DNA of 64,000 nt from Chrysoperla carnea (lineage: Eukaryota; Arthropoda; Insecta; Neuroptera; Chrysopidae). Below are positions 9,773-21,415 of this stretch, piece by piece (position 1 is the first letter of the stretch; the number at the start of each line of letters is the position of its first letter). Where the stretch lies: positions 14,764,001 to 14,828,000 of the forward strand of contig NC_058339.1 of assembly GCF_905475395.1 (NCBI RefSeq), written 5' to 3'. The notes beneath the pieces are model-generated. The model ran no database searches, was not told where the DNA came from, and saw nothing but the letters and a program-made list of their open reading frames with translations. The position numbers and the translations under genes are program-made.

Positions 9773-9954
9773 GTCGATACATTTTTTTCTTAACCTTCCC
9801 CGCGCTATAAATTTACACTCTGTATGCTTTTGAACAATTATTATTTATAATGATTATAAAGACGAGTACGTCGTGCTACTTCTATTAATACTTAATTACA
9901 TGTGCATTTGTTATGTCATATTTAAGGTAGTTTGTCATATTTAAGGTAGATACT

Positions 9955-10300
9955 TTCAAATCTTTTTGAGATAGGGACTAAAATCGATCCAAACATTGCG
10001 ATATCTCAGAAACTCTGCATCCAATCATTAAATTAACCGTATTTTTATACTTTTTGGATCAAAATTACCCCATCCACTGAGTTTCATCAAATTCCAGAAC
10101 AAAATTTTTTTTTCGATTTTCTCGATTTTTTCAAAGGGGTAAAAAAATTGCAAAAATCGAAAAAAAATTTTTATCTCCAATTTTGATAAAACTCAGTATA
10201 TAAGGTAATTTTGACCCAAAAATTACAAAAATCGTGTGCATTTGTTGACTGGTCGAATTATTTTTGAGATACGGACTAAAATCGATCAAAAATCGAAAAA
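9955..10300 (+). repeat. satellite B unit (period about 300 bp)
   Basis: One unit and a little more: ACTAAAATCGATC recurs after about 296 bases. It shares GATATCTCAGAAACTCTGC and ACTTTTTGGATCAAAATTAC with the array at 48335-49180. The unit contains an imperfect internal dyad, with ACTTTTTGG...AAAATTACC on one side and GGTAATTTTGACCCAAAAA on the other. Confidence 0.75.
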
Positions 10301-10815
10301 TACTTAAGCAATAACATACATGAAGAATAAATAAATAGCAAGATTAAGAATAAACGATACACTTTCTATTTTCATGAAAATCATCGAAAAAAAGTATCCA
10401 TTATATCTCTCTTCTTTATAGGAAAACAACAATAAAAAGAACCCCATGACACCTTAACTAAATAACCTTGGCATTGAAGTTTTTTTTAGCATTCAATGTT
10501 AAAGGTTTATAGGTAGGCAGCGAGATGCTAAAATATTTGAAGCCGGAAATAATTTCCTTATTGCTTATGCTATAAGCATTTGTTTGCAACCAATTAACTT
10601 AGAAACAAGTAAAATATCAACATCGGATAAATTTGGCATTAATCCAAATTGAAAATATATGACCTTGAAAACGAAATCCTATTATCTATAATGAAAATTT
10701 TAACCATATATAATTACATATTTGTATGTAAATGTTTTATCAATACTAACTAAAAATATATGATTATTTTGAAAGATTTAATCAGTTAAAATGTTTTTTA
10801 CTAATTATAGGTTTA

Positions 10816-11381
10816 TAACAAGTGAAAACATACAGTTGACTGAGTTAATTGTTGAAATACCATCTATAGACAGTGTTGATTACTCTGTCACATTACACAT
10901 ACATACATGTCACAGATATATAACTGATATTCCCATATAATACATACTATACAATTTGCGCACTCACGGGTAAACAGTGATGTTAATGAAAAAACGTTTC
11001 GAGCAAAAGTTGTTTATTTTTTTGTAAAGAACATTTTTTACATTTAAACTTTTCTTCTATCTCTAACGGTTTACAAGTTGGGTCTTACGGATCCAAGACC
11101 CAATTGACCTATGTTGCTCATTTACGAGCTCTACCTCACTTTTTACGTCCTTAGCACGCTATAAAAATTTCAGTTTGATATCTCTTTTCGTTTTTGATGT
11201 AATCGTGATGACAGACGGGCAGACAGACGACAGACAGACAGACAACCGGAAATGGACTAATTAGGTGATTTTATGAACACCTATACCAAAATTTTGTTCA
11301 TAGTATGAATATTTTTAAGCGTTACAAACTTGGGACTAAACTTAGTATACCTTGGTAAATTTCATATATACATGGTATAAT
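10816..11381 (-). mobile_element. HINE/DINE-1-like copy (C), near full length
   Basis: It runs from the inverted tail AACAAGTGAAAACA to the inverted head ATACATGGTATAA. It holds the subterminal block AATACCATCTATAGACAGTG, the AACATTTTTTACATTTAAAC core and a GACAGACAGACAGAC microsatellite near 11220. Confidence 0.85.
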
Positions 11382-11591
11382 AATAAAACTTGTAGGTGAT
11401 TAAACCTCATAAGGCAGAAAATATTTTCCCTGCTCCAGCTACATTGTGCCCTTTTTGTACTCTTTGAACCCTTTTTGCATTCCAAGCTTTTACCTGTGGC
11501 TAAATTTTTATTAAAAACAGCTCAGAAAAGTAATAAACATCATTTTTGTGGGTGCACTTAAAAGTATCATATCTCTAGATTTTGAATTTAA

Positions 11592-11945
11592 CATTCTTAG
11601 TACCAACCGATATGAGGTTGTCTCAACCACATCGCGAGATCAAATATGGCCAATGGTGCCCCGAATTTGATACAACTACCATACGGGGTTGAGTGATGAA
11701 GTTGACACAAACGCATGAGTTATTGTATGAAAGTAATATACTTTCTAGCAAATTTCAAATGTTGTTATAAAAAGCAACACAACTTTAAACAATCTTCTTT
11801 TGATTGGTTCTAATTATAAATATTATAACAAAATAGTGATGCGATTGTCACAACTACATGAGCAGGTAGCAATAGGTTTATAGAAAAAGACTTCTTCGAG
11901 TCGAATTTGGACCAGCGACATACGGATTACTATTGACTTTAATTT
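11592..11945 (-). mobile_element. tRNA-derived SINE, copy 2 (head-truncated)
   Basis: Shared with 2211-2615 are GATATGAGGTTGTCTCAA, GATTGGTTCTA and TTCGAGTCGAATTTGGACCA, the last being a decayed B box. The A-box part is missing. Confidence 0.6.
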
Positions 11946-12268
11946 CATTTTTACTAATTCTATACATAAGATTATTATAATGATTATGTTCGTTTCGAAG
12001 TTTATTCAAATTCCACGTAATGAAGCTACGGGTAACCGCGACAATAAAATAATTAACTAATTATAACGACCTACTTTATCAATAAATATTTATTAAGTAG
12101 AAAGATAATAATCGTAAATTACACATTAATTAAATATATTTCACTTAATTAATGTATCAATTATTTACCTACATCACTATTATATGGTTTTGTCTTAATG
12201 ACGAAATATTAATTAAAAAATTCAATTATTTCTTAGTATTAACTTATTAATAAATTCTAAACAGTTTA

Positions 12269-12789
12269 TTATACCATGTATATGAAATATATCAAGCTAT
12301 ATTAAATTTAGTCCCAAGTTTGTAACGCGTATAGGTGTTCATTTAGTCCATTTTTGGCTGTCTGTCCGTCTGTCTCTCAACACGATAAGCCAAAAACGAA
12401 AAGAGATATAAAGCAGAATTTTTATAAAGTGCGTAGGTCGTAAAAAGTAAGATTGAGTTCGTCATTGGGTCTTGGGCCCGCAGAATCCATCTTGTAAACA
12501 GTTAGAGATAGAAAGTTTAAATGTAAAAAATGTTCCTTATAAAAAAATAAACAACTTTTGTTCGAAACATTTTTTCGTAAACGTCACTGTTTACCCCGAG
12601 GACGCAAATTAGGTGTATATTTTTTAGTGTGCATTATATGGGAATATTAGCTACATATGTGTGGCTATCTAAGAGTGGGTATATTTCTTTATTTACATGA
12701 CGCAAAAAAAGAAACGATTGGGTCATCAACACTGTCTATACATGGTATTTCAACAGGTAACTCAGTCAATTGTTTGTTTTCACTTGTTA
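12269..12789 (+). mobile_element. HINE/DINE-1-like copy (D)
   Basis: The head ATACCATGTATATGAAATAT and tail AATTGTTTGTTTTCACTTGT are both present, with CTGTCTGTCCGTCTGTC near 12359 and the subterminal CTATACATGGTATTTCAACA near 12735. Confidence 0.85.
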
Positions 12790-14115
12790 ATTTATCATAA
12801 TTTTAAAAAGTGAAGATAAAGATCAATGTTTAAATTGTTTATAATTATTCAAATTCTCAAATTATACCAAATGCGTACACAGACAATACTCCAGGCTCTA
12901 GCAGCGTTTCTGTGGACATATTAGAGTTTTGTCCAGATAACACATCTACACATAAATATGGAACTACAACTTTTCATTTCATGTCTAAATCTTTTGTATT
13001 TTTTTTTTTGTAAAGTTTACCACCAAAAAGTTACATTTTAACCTAGTAGAGTAATAAATAAGTAAAAAGTTTATTTAATTATTTAATTTCCATATTGAAT
13101 GCAACATTCACATTCTCAAATACCAAGAAATCCAAGGTTTAAAAATAAACAAATACAACATATGACTTGGTCACTGAACTAAATTTGTTTTAAAACACAA
13201 ATAATCGAGGGCGTTGTTAAATTACTTTCAAATAAAATATTTTAAGAAATTAAATTGATTGATATTACACCTGATTAAAATTTTGTTAAAATAAAGAATG
13301 CGCATGGATTTTAATATTATTAAAATTTTAAAAATTTGATGCCCTTAGCATAATAAAATTTGATTATTAAACATTCAAGTTATTACAGCAATCTATTGAC
13401 GTCATATACATCAATGTTATTATATCACAAAAGTAAAGCGTTATAATAAGTTTAAAATCAACAATAGAAAATTTTATTATTTACATTATCAATAGCAGAC
13501 AATTTGCCTAGAAAATAAAATAAAACAAATATCAATACTTACTTGAAAAATTATCGAATAATTTCAAATTAGTCAATGCTAAAAAACAATGCTTAAATAC
13601 ATTTCCAAACCAATTGAAGAAAATTGAAAATGTATTAAATATTTGTAAATTATTCAAGAAAATATTAAATTTATCACAATCGAACAACGTAACCCGGTTG
13701 AAATACGAAAATATTACTTCGTATTCAATTCAAAAAAAAAATAAACAAATTGAAAATTATCGAACACGATCAACACAATTGCTTATTGTAAATGATTTTT
13801 TAAAAAGTTCTTGTTGTATTTATTTAGGCACTATTTACTGTTTTTATTTAAAAAATTTGTTTATTAATTATTTATTGCTATTAAATTGTATTTATCAAAA
13901 ACATCAAAATTGATTCGAATCAAAATGTAAATTCTAGATTAATTTCGTAAGTTTGTTTATTAAGGTTACAATATAGACATTTACGTATCAACGTTAGAAC
14001 ATAAAGTGTGTTAAATGTTATATTTCGTTATCCCCAGTTTTGCTTTTTTACCTGCATTTTAGCAGAATATGCTCTGTGAATAGTTCACATGATTGTTTTA
14101 TAACGTTAAATATCC
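12790..14115. other. AT-rich intergenic DNA
   Basis: Nothing supportable is seen. A 99-codon frame at 13614-13913 has only low-complexity Lys/Asn/Ile/Leu composition and no recognisable domain, so it is not called. Confidence 0.4.
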
Positions 14116-14437
14116 CTATGTAACATGAAGTATGTAGAACAGGAGAAAGATCGCTATGTACTAAAGCATTAGCGTACCTGTCCCTAGAAATTTGTAGAAT
14201 TTATAGTTCATTTTTCAGCCACCAGTCGCGCTGTCAACAAGAAGTAGTATCTGTGAAGTTAGCTGTTGTTGTTAGCATAATGTACAAATTGATATATCAT
14301 TTGAAATTAGCGCACAACAGCCCGCTTTTATTGATACTACATATTGATCGCAGCGCCTCACTTATTTTATACATATTTTGGGGACAATATTTTCTATAGC
14401 GATCGTTCTCCTGTTCTACATACTTCATGCTATGTAA
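14116..14437. mobile_element. hAT-type MITE with 8-bp target duplication
   Basis: The 306-bp element at 14124-14429 has inverted ends CATGAAGTATGTAGAACAGG... of about 34 bases, with one mismatch. It is flanked by the direct 8-bp repeat CTATGTAA at 14116-14123 and 14430-14437. An 8-bp duplication with short terminal inverted repeats is typical of hAT transposons. No transposase is present. Confidence 0.85.
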
Positions 14438-15596
14438 CATCAATATGGTATAAATATTCAACATTTAAACAGTTTTTACCTCTATGTATAGGTAATATTT
14501 TCAATGAGGAAACCTAGCTTTGAAAACAAATTTATTTATTATTGTTTACGTTTTGATAATGGTAAAATATACGATTTATTTTTTTTGTAATTTGACCAAT
14601 GTAAAGCTTAATTGCAAAATACATATTATTATTTATTATTATTACATTTTCAATGAGAAAAACAATTTTTAATTTTGTTTCGATACCCTTAATGACTAAT
14701 AACCTGCCTGAAGATCTTAAAACTATGCAGAAATGGAGCTTCATCTATTTTGGCAATAAAATAGTTAAATTTATACAATTTTCTTTTAGATTGTTCTTAT
14801 TTACGAAAAACCTTATTTCAACCCGAATCTACTGTATATAAAAATATTGAAACTGAATATTACTTTTGAAAAATATTTTTTTTATACTATCAAGGAATGG
14901 CAATAACTCCATTTAGCGAAATTAATAAATCTTATTAAAAATTTACTGTCGTGTATCATTTAGCTCCAGTGGAAATTCTTGTACAGGGAAAACGAACGCC
15001 AATACAACACTAAACCTGTACATAGAGGTTGTATGGCGTTCATATTGTATTAAAAAAAAATGATTTTTCATTTAATGAATGAAATTATTGTAAATCAGTA
15101 ATTATACTTTCATTTTTATTAACCAATACAAACTTAAATATTTTTATGGATTCTTTTAAATAAAGCAGATTAAAAACCAACCCAAACACATGTCTCTTTG
15201 AAATATTGAAATCAAAAACATTAGAATTACAAAATCTGTTAATTTTGTTGTTAAAAAATGGCGGGTTTATTCAAAATAATACTCTATCGGTAAAAATTAC
15301 AATAGATATACATCATGATTTATCATCATAAATGATAATCAACTAATTCTATGTTCATAATATAAAAAATAAACTCAATTATTACATAATTGTGAATTAA
15401 TTAATGTTGAACTGATATGATCTCCGAATTAAGCTTGTAATAATCCGCACACCAACAGTATGAATCTGTATCTAGTAGGGTAGGGATAAGTCATTTTGTT
15501 TAAAAATTACTTATCAGATATATTTAGCAATATATTATTCAAATAAAGGATATTGTAGTGTAAAATTTTGAATAATTTTCAGATCAATTATAAACA
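14438..15596. other. intergenic region upstream of threonine aldolase
   Basis: This is AT-rich DNA. I see no gene, no clear TATA box and no repeat family shared with the rest of the window. The promoter and 5' UTR of the aldolase gene should lie at its right end. Confidence 0.4.
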
Positions 15597-17080
15597 ATGT
15601 ATCAAAAATGTTCTTATGGGAAATCCGAACTAAATGGATCTGGGGACCAGATAAACAATCGAATACATGAAATTGATTTACGTAGTGATACCGTGTCTCG
15701 TCCCACGGATGCTATGCGAGATGCAATGAAAAATGCAATTGTTGGAGATGATGTATATGGAGAAGATCCAACAGTCAATCAACTTGAGGAAAAAGCTGCA
15801 GCTATGTTGGGAAAAGAAAGTGGATTATTTGTTCCAAGTGGAACTATGGCAAATTTAATTGCAAGTATGTTATTGCTATTATATCCGTTAATTACATATT
15901 TTTATATTATTTTATAATTTTAGTTATGGTTCATTGTGATAAAAGGGGTAGTGAATTGTTTTGCGGGGATAGGAGTCATACGTACTTGTTTGAGCAAGGT
16001 AAACAAAATTTGGAGGTATTAGGTAAACCTTTAATATTTAATTCTAAAACATAAATACTTTGTCATATTTCAGGCGGCGCTTCCCAAATAGCTGGTGTGT
16101 TGTTAAGTACACTTGTCAATAAATCTGATGGAACATTCAGTTTGGATGAATTGGAAAAGAAAATCCGTCTTAATCCAGATGTACATGAGCCTTTCTCGAA
16201 TCTTTGTATCTTTGAAAACACTCACAATATATGCGGAGGAAGGGTAATAGATTTTAATATTCGAAAATCTCAGTCTCAATTTTAATACATTAGCTTAAGG
16301 TACATAATAAGTTAACGAATTTTTCCATCGAAAATTATACGTGATTATCTCTACAGGTTATACCATTAGACTGGATCGATGGTTTAGCAGAAATTTGTAA
16401 GAAAAATAAAATAAAACTCCATATGGACGGCGCCAGAATGTTTAATGCGGCAGTTGCGATGAAATGCGATGCAAAAGAATTGGTTAAACATTGTGATTCA
16501 GCTTGCTTTTGTTTAAGCAAGAGTTTATCTTGTCCCATTGGGTCAATACTTGTTGGATCTAAGGAATTTATACAAAAGTAAATAAAATTTACCAAATAAA
16601 CCAAATAACAAATTTTGATATCTTCTGTTTTTAATTTGCAGAGCAAGAAGAATGCGTAAAGTATTGGGTGGTGGTATGCGTCAAGTAGGAATCATAGCAG
16701 CAGCGGGTCTTGTTGCATTAGATCACATGATAGATCGTTTATCCGAGGACCATGCAAGAGCTTATGCAATTGCAGAAGCAATTCATAATTTAAAAAGTCC
16801 ATTGTTTACAGTGGACTTAAAAAGTGTTGAAACGAATATGTTTATGATTTATATGGATCCTAAAATAATCACTGCACGCGAATTTATTCATGCGATGGTT
16901 ACAGTTTCTGAAGAGGAACGTAATAATGATTTAAACATTATTGTAAAATGTTGTTCTCGATTTCCAGAATGGGTTCGATTTACTGTTTATAATCAAATAA
17001 CTGACAACGATGTGAAATTAGTAATTAAGAAAGTAACTTTTGTCATTAAACAACAGTTCGAACAAACATTACTAAAATAA
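15597..17080 (+). CDS. low-specificity L-threonine aldolase (5 exons)
   Basis: It cleaves L-threonine and L-allo-threonine to glycine and acetaldehyde using pyridoxal phosphate. Coding exons are 15597-15864, 15924-15998, 16074-16243, 16357-16577 and 16642-17080. All introns are short and GT-AG, and the phases join to a 390-residue protein. Family signatures are the start [12 protein letters not shown] (26-37), SGTMANL (81-87), the cofactor-stacking histidine in [12 protein letters not shown] (H108), ENTHNICGG (162-170), D195 and R198 in MDGARMFNA, and the Schiff-base lysine K226 in [12 protein letters not shown]. No signal peptide is evident, so a cytosolic enzyme is likely. The ATG at 15597 is the first in frame before the conserved region. 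The gene converges on eIF3d, with the two stop codons about 1.1 kb apart. All catalytic positions are intact. Confidence 0.95.
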
Positions 17081-17148
17081 TAATTGTTGAAATATCATAT
17101 TAAATTGATTAATTGAAACCCGAAATATTATTTATTATTGTTAATTTC

Positions 17149-17154
17149 AATAAA
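17149..17154 (+). terminator. poly(A) signal AATAAA of threonine aldolase
   Basis: The canonical hexamer lies 69 bases after the stop codon on the gene strand. Confidence 0.6.
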
Positions 17155-17160
17155 TTAGTC

Positions 17161-18188
17161 TTCCAAAAAGTGTTAAACAATTTAAATAGTCTTAAACAAG
17201 GTTGTCAGAAAAAGTAATACCATCTGAAACGAAAAAGAGTCTAATGTACTACTCTAAGCACCTCAATAGCAAACACTTTTTAACGTAGATCAAGCATTTA
17301 AAAAAAATCCTAATTCGTTAATTAACGTACTTTACAAAATCATTCCAAGAATCATCTTTGTGCCGTAATTGCTGCCTTCTTTTGTATTTGTAGACCTTAT
17401 TAAATAAATTTGTTTCTGTAGCAAGTGCTTTCATGATTTATTTTACCCTCATAATCTGATTGTAAAACCAGTTCTAATTGACAATTTGTTGTTAAAATTA
17501 TTTCAAGGTAATCAACATAATAAGTGTTCTAATTTTTTTGTATTATGTTCTGAAAATTTTTTTTTTATTTTGTCTATCCATTGTAACTTTTTGAGTGTCT
17601 TTTTAAAATCTGAAAAATGTTTTTATTTATTTTTATTAGTGGGACAGAACGGACATTATAAACAAATTTGAAGGGTGGAAGGTATACATGATTTTGACCA
17701 TCAACAAAGTATGGAATAATTTAGAAGTAAACTGGTTTGAAATATTTGTTTGTCAATTGCAGAGTTTTGAACTCGCAACTCGATATCTCATTGTCTATTT
17801 AGAGTTCCTCAACTAAAATTCAGGACCATGTGCTTCAAATTTAGATTGGTTGTTATATTCGTCTCAATCATTACCTTATATTCTGCGATTTATGATTGGC
17901 CTTAAAAATGGAATAGTTTGTGGACTTCACTGTCATTTTAAAAATCCTAAGTCTGTTGAAATTAAAAAAAACCGATTTCTGCTTAAACTATAAATATAAC
18001 TTCCATGGATAAAATAATTGTTAAGTCGTAATACATTTTTATAAAAGTTGTAATAATAAAAATAATTAAATTCCATTCCAAATAGTGATTATATTTGGTA
18101 ATACTTCAATAATTTTCACCAAGTTATATATTTTTTCCATACAAATATTTAAAAAATACGTTACAATGTGTTATTTCATTCAATATTT
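17161..18188. other. intergenic region between convergent genes
   Basis: It separates the 3' ends of threonine aldolase and eIF3d. It should hold the eIF3d 3' UTR. No repeat or additional gene is seen. Confidence 0.5.
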
Positions 18189-21100
18189 TTATCGTTTGCT
18201 GCTGGAAGTGTACGGATAAAGTGATTGAAAAGTATTGACATCAGTTGCACCATCATCTCCTGAATCAGATTCTCCATCGGATTCGAATGTATTATCAGGA
18301 ATATCATATAAACGAATCATTGGCTTATTTGGATCCTTCATTATCAAATATTTACCTGGAAATACAAACATCAGTTATATTCGTTCTTATTTTACCTTTT
18401 TTTTCTTCAAATAATAGGGAATATTCATGTATTTTTTTAATATTTTTAATTCATTGTTTACACCGTTATAACAAAGGAAAAAAATAAATACTGCTTAAAA
18501 AATGCTGTATTTAAGTGTAAAAAAATATTTAAAATACATTATAATTTTGAGATATTTAAACGCAGTTTTTTGGCGCTCTCTGTTGATGACGTATAAGTAC
18601 GTGAACTGTCAAATTTTGACAGTTCAATGTATAATTTACACTTTAAAAAATCAATTTACAACATAGAATTTACACACATTATTATTAAGTTCTATTACTA
18701 TGATGTCACGTCCGTATAAAAATTTGAATTTCCGTTTTAGAAATTTTTAATAGCCCTCACTGAATTTGTACGTTTATTAATTAATTTTAAGTAATTAAAG
18801 AGATATTAATTACTAAAATAATGGTTTAGTTGAAATGTCCAGTCATTAAAGTTACAGAAGAAAAATATTTGAATCAAAATTAAATTTCATGAATATTCCC
18901 TATTAGAATATTTACCATCGAAATTATTAACTTAAATATTGTTTTTGGAAACCGTAACAGGAAAAATCTTGTATATTTGTGAAAAATATGTTAACTTACC
19001 ATCCTTCTGCTTCATAACAATGTCGATTATACACCGTAAAATACCCCAAGCATTATCCATATTAAGATTGATTTGTGTTGCAAACTCATGAGGTTTATAT
19101 TGTTGCGTGCCCAAAATAACATGTTTACTTGAATCACGTACCAATGCTCTTGATACATAACCTAATTTCAATTGATCGCTACCAGCTAAGAGAGCTTGAA
19201 CTGTCCATTTTGCTAGTTTACAAGCATTATTACGCAATTCGTTGGCTAATACAGCACCACGTTGGGTATCCAATTTTTGACGCCATTCAACACCATTGGC
19301 TAACTTTGAATCCCATTCATTCAAAGCTTTAATCGATAAAAATTGCAATTCACCATTTGGTGATTGTACAACAGCGTCGTGTTCACAACGGGCAACCAAA
19401 ACCTACCAAAAGATATTTTATTATAGTTTTTTCGATGATTTTACATTTAGATTAGAAAGATGAGTTAATTTGAACACGAATTACCTCGAATTTTATTAAT
19501 CGTTTTTCAGTATATTGGTAAGTAATTAAAGTTGAATAAGTTGAACAAATTATAATTGAGAAGCCGGTTGGAATAAGGGCGTAAGCGCCCTTACAAACTT
19601 TTTGCTTTGATCGGTTTTTAATATTATTGTAGTGTTATTTAGCTAACATACAAATTTTTTGAATTTTCGCCCCTTAATCCATCCAGCTTCTCAATTTTGG
19701 CAAACATTATGATATAATAAAATGAAAACTTACAATTCCACCTCCCAAATCCCACTTTCGGTATCGATAAGCAACGCTAGCAACTTCACCTTCTTCTTCT
19801 TCCGAAATAAATGGATTTGGATTTTCAAATTTATATTTTGGTTCAGTTGCTCCACTTTTCAAAACTTGTTGACTGAAATTATTTTTAATGAACGTAGCTT
19901 CCAATGCCAAATTCCTTGGCGAATTTAAAGAATTGCCATCATCTTGAGGTGGTTCAACTGACGTTTCATTTACAGTCAATAAATCAAATTCTGTATTGTC
20001 ACGTTTATCGAAGAATAATTTATCTCCAATTTTTTCAATGACAATATCCCATGAATAATTTGAACGAGTACAGCACATAATTGTTGCTAAAATTGCATCA
20101 GTTGCGTATACGTTGCCTTCATTTTTGGAAAGCTTACGAATAATTGGATCATCAGTGGTGGTAACGGTATGGAAAATTCGATCAATACGTTGTAACGGTT
20201 TCTCATGTTTAACATTAACACGATCGTAACTCTTATCATAGTACTCCAAGTTACCGCAGCACAAGATATCTTCACCTTCTTTAATATTGGGTAAAGATAA
20301 TTTTGCTAATCGTGGGAAGTCCATTTCTTCAATAGTTACCCAATCAGGTCGAACAGTCACAGATGCATCACGTATTTTAATTGGTGGCTACATTAAAATT
20401 TAATAAGTATTATTTATAAATATTATATTATTTATTTGGAATATTTTTTAGAATTTAAACTGGCCATTTCTCTCAAAAAACTTTGTTTTTTTTTTTAAGT
20501 TTCACAAATGAAATACGATATGATATTTCAAAATATGTCCAGCTTCTTCCTTGTCCACTTTAAAATTTTATTTCGAAAAGGAAAAGGTGAAGAAAAAATT
20601 AATTACAAAAATGCAAGTTTTATTTGAAACATTAGAAAATTTGGATACGCCATTTTTTTGTAAATTAAATAAAAATATTAAATATGATTTATTTAAATGT
20701 TTCGAACATAAATACAACTCCCCTTCATATCTCAGTAACCGGCTATGTGAGAGGAAATTTAAATTCAAAATTTGTTTCTAACAGTCGGGCTATTATTACC
20801 ATAAAAGTACATTTTAATTAAGAAAAAATAAAATTGAGTAAAAAAATTTACTTTTGAAATAGTAATACTTACACGAGCTTGGCCCCACTTTTTAGTTACA
20901 CCTTTACGCTCCCTATCACGTAGTTTCAAGCTTTTACCCAGGGCTTGCATTCCCGAATTTTGTAGGCCACCTCGCCCACCACGACCACCACGCATATTAC
21001 GTTGATTAGCTCGGAAACGTCCTCTTTGGTATGGAGGTTTCTGCACTCGAGTAGTATCAACAAGATGGAAAGTAGATTCATCTTCATCATGATAGTAAGC

Positions 21101-21415
21101 ATATTGACTACCAGCTCCAAATGCAGATGCATACTTGTCTAAAATTAGGACAATAAAATATAAATATCTGATTTTGCAGATTTTAGAAATTATAGTATAT
21201 TACTAAAACTTACTTGCATATTTTTTATCCTGGAAAGTTGCACCAGTCCAATCACTAATTTTACCTAAACGATCTCCTTTACTGAATGGTTGATAGGGCA
21301 TGTCCTTAAATTGGTCAGGTAATTCGCACGGTCCCCATCCCAACGGATTATCTTGAATTGGAGGTACTTTAAAATGAAGCCCAGAGTGGCTTCCTTGTGA
21401 ATCGTTTCCCGTCAT
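18189..21415 (-). CDS. eIF3d: eukaryotic translation initiation factor 3 subunit D (5 exons)
   Basis: This eIF3 complex subunit binds the mRNA 5' cap in specialised initiation and contacts the 40S ribosome. Exons on the minus strand are 21214-21415, 20873-21138, 19734-20387, 19000-19402 and 18189-18355. The splice phases join to 563 residues, close to the roughly 550 usual for the family. Family hallmarks include [15 protein letters not shown] (22-36), [13 protein letters not shown] (40-52), [16 protein letters not shown] (75-90), [10 protein letters not shown] and YATDAILAT in exon 3, and [30 protein letters not shown] and [11 protein letters not shown] in exon 4. The C-terminus is acidic ([11 protein letters not shown]), shorter than in vertebrates. 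An RGG-rich segment [11 protein letters not shown] (115-125) lies in exon 2. The ATG opens the conserved N-terminus. Expression is likely constitutive. Confidence 0.97.
19554..19696. mobile_element. small MITE in eIF3d intron 3
   Basis: The ends AATTGAGAAGCCGGTTGG and CCATCCAGCTTCTCAATT form an imperfect inverted repeat. An internal hairpin AAGGGCGTAAGCGCCCTT sits beside the left arm. It lies entirely within the 19403-19733 intron. Confidence 0.6.

Noticed and set aside
13614-13913. 99-codon plus-strand frame
   Set aside because: Low-complexity AT-driven composition, no conserved domain, and no splice or promoter context.
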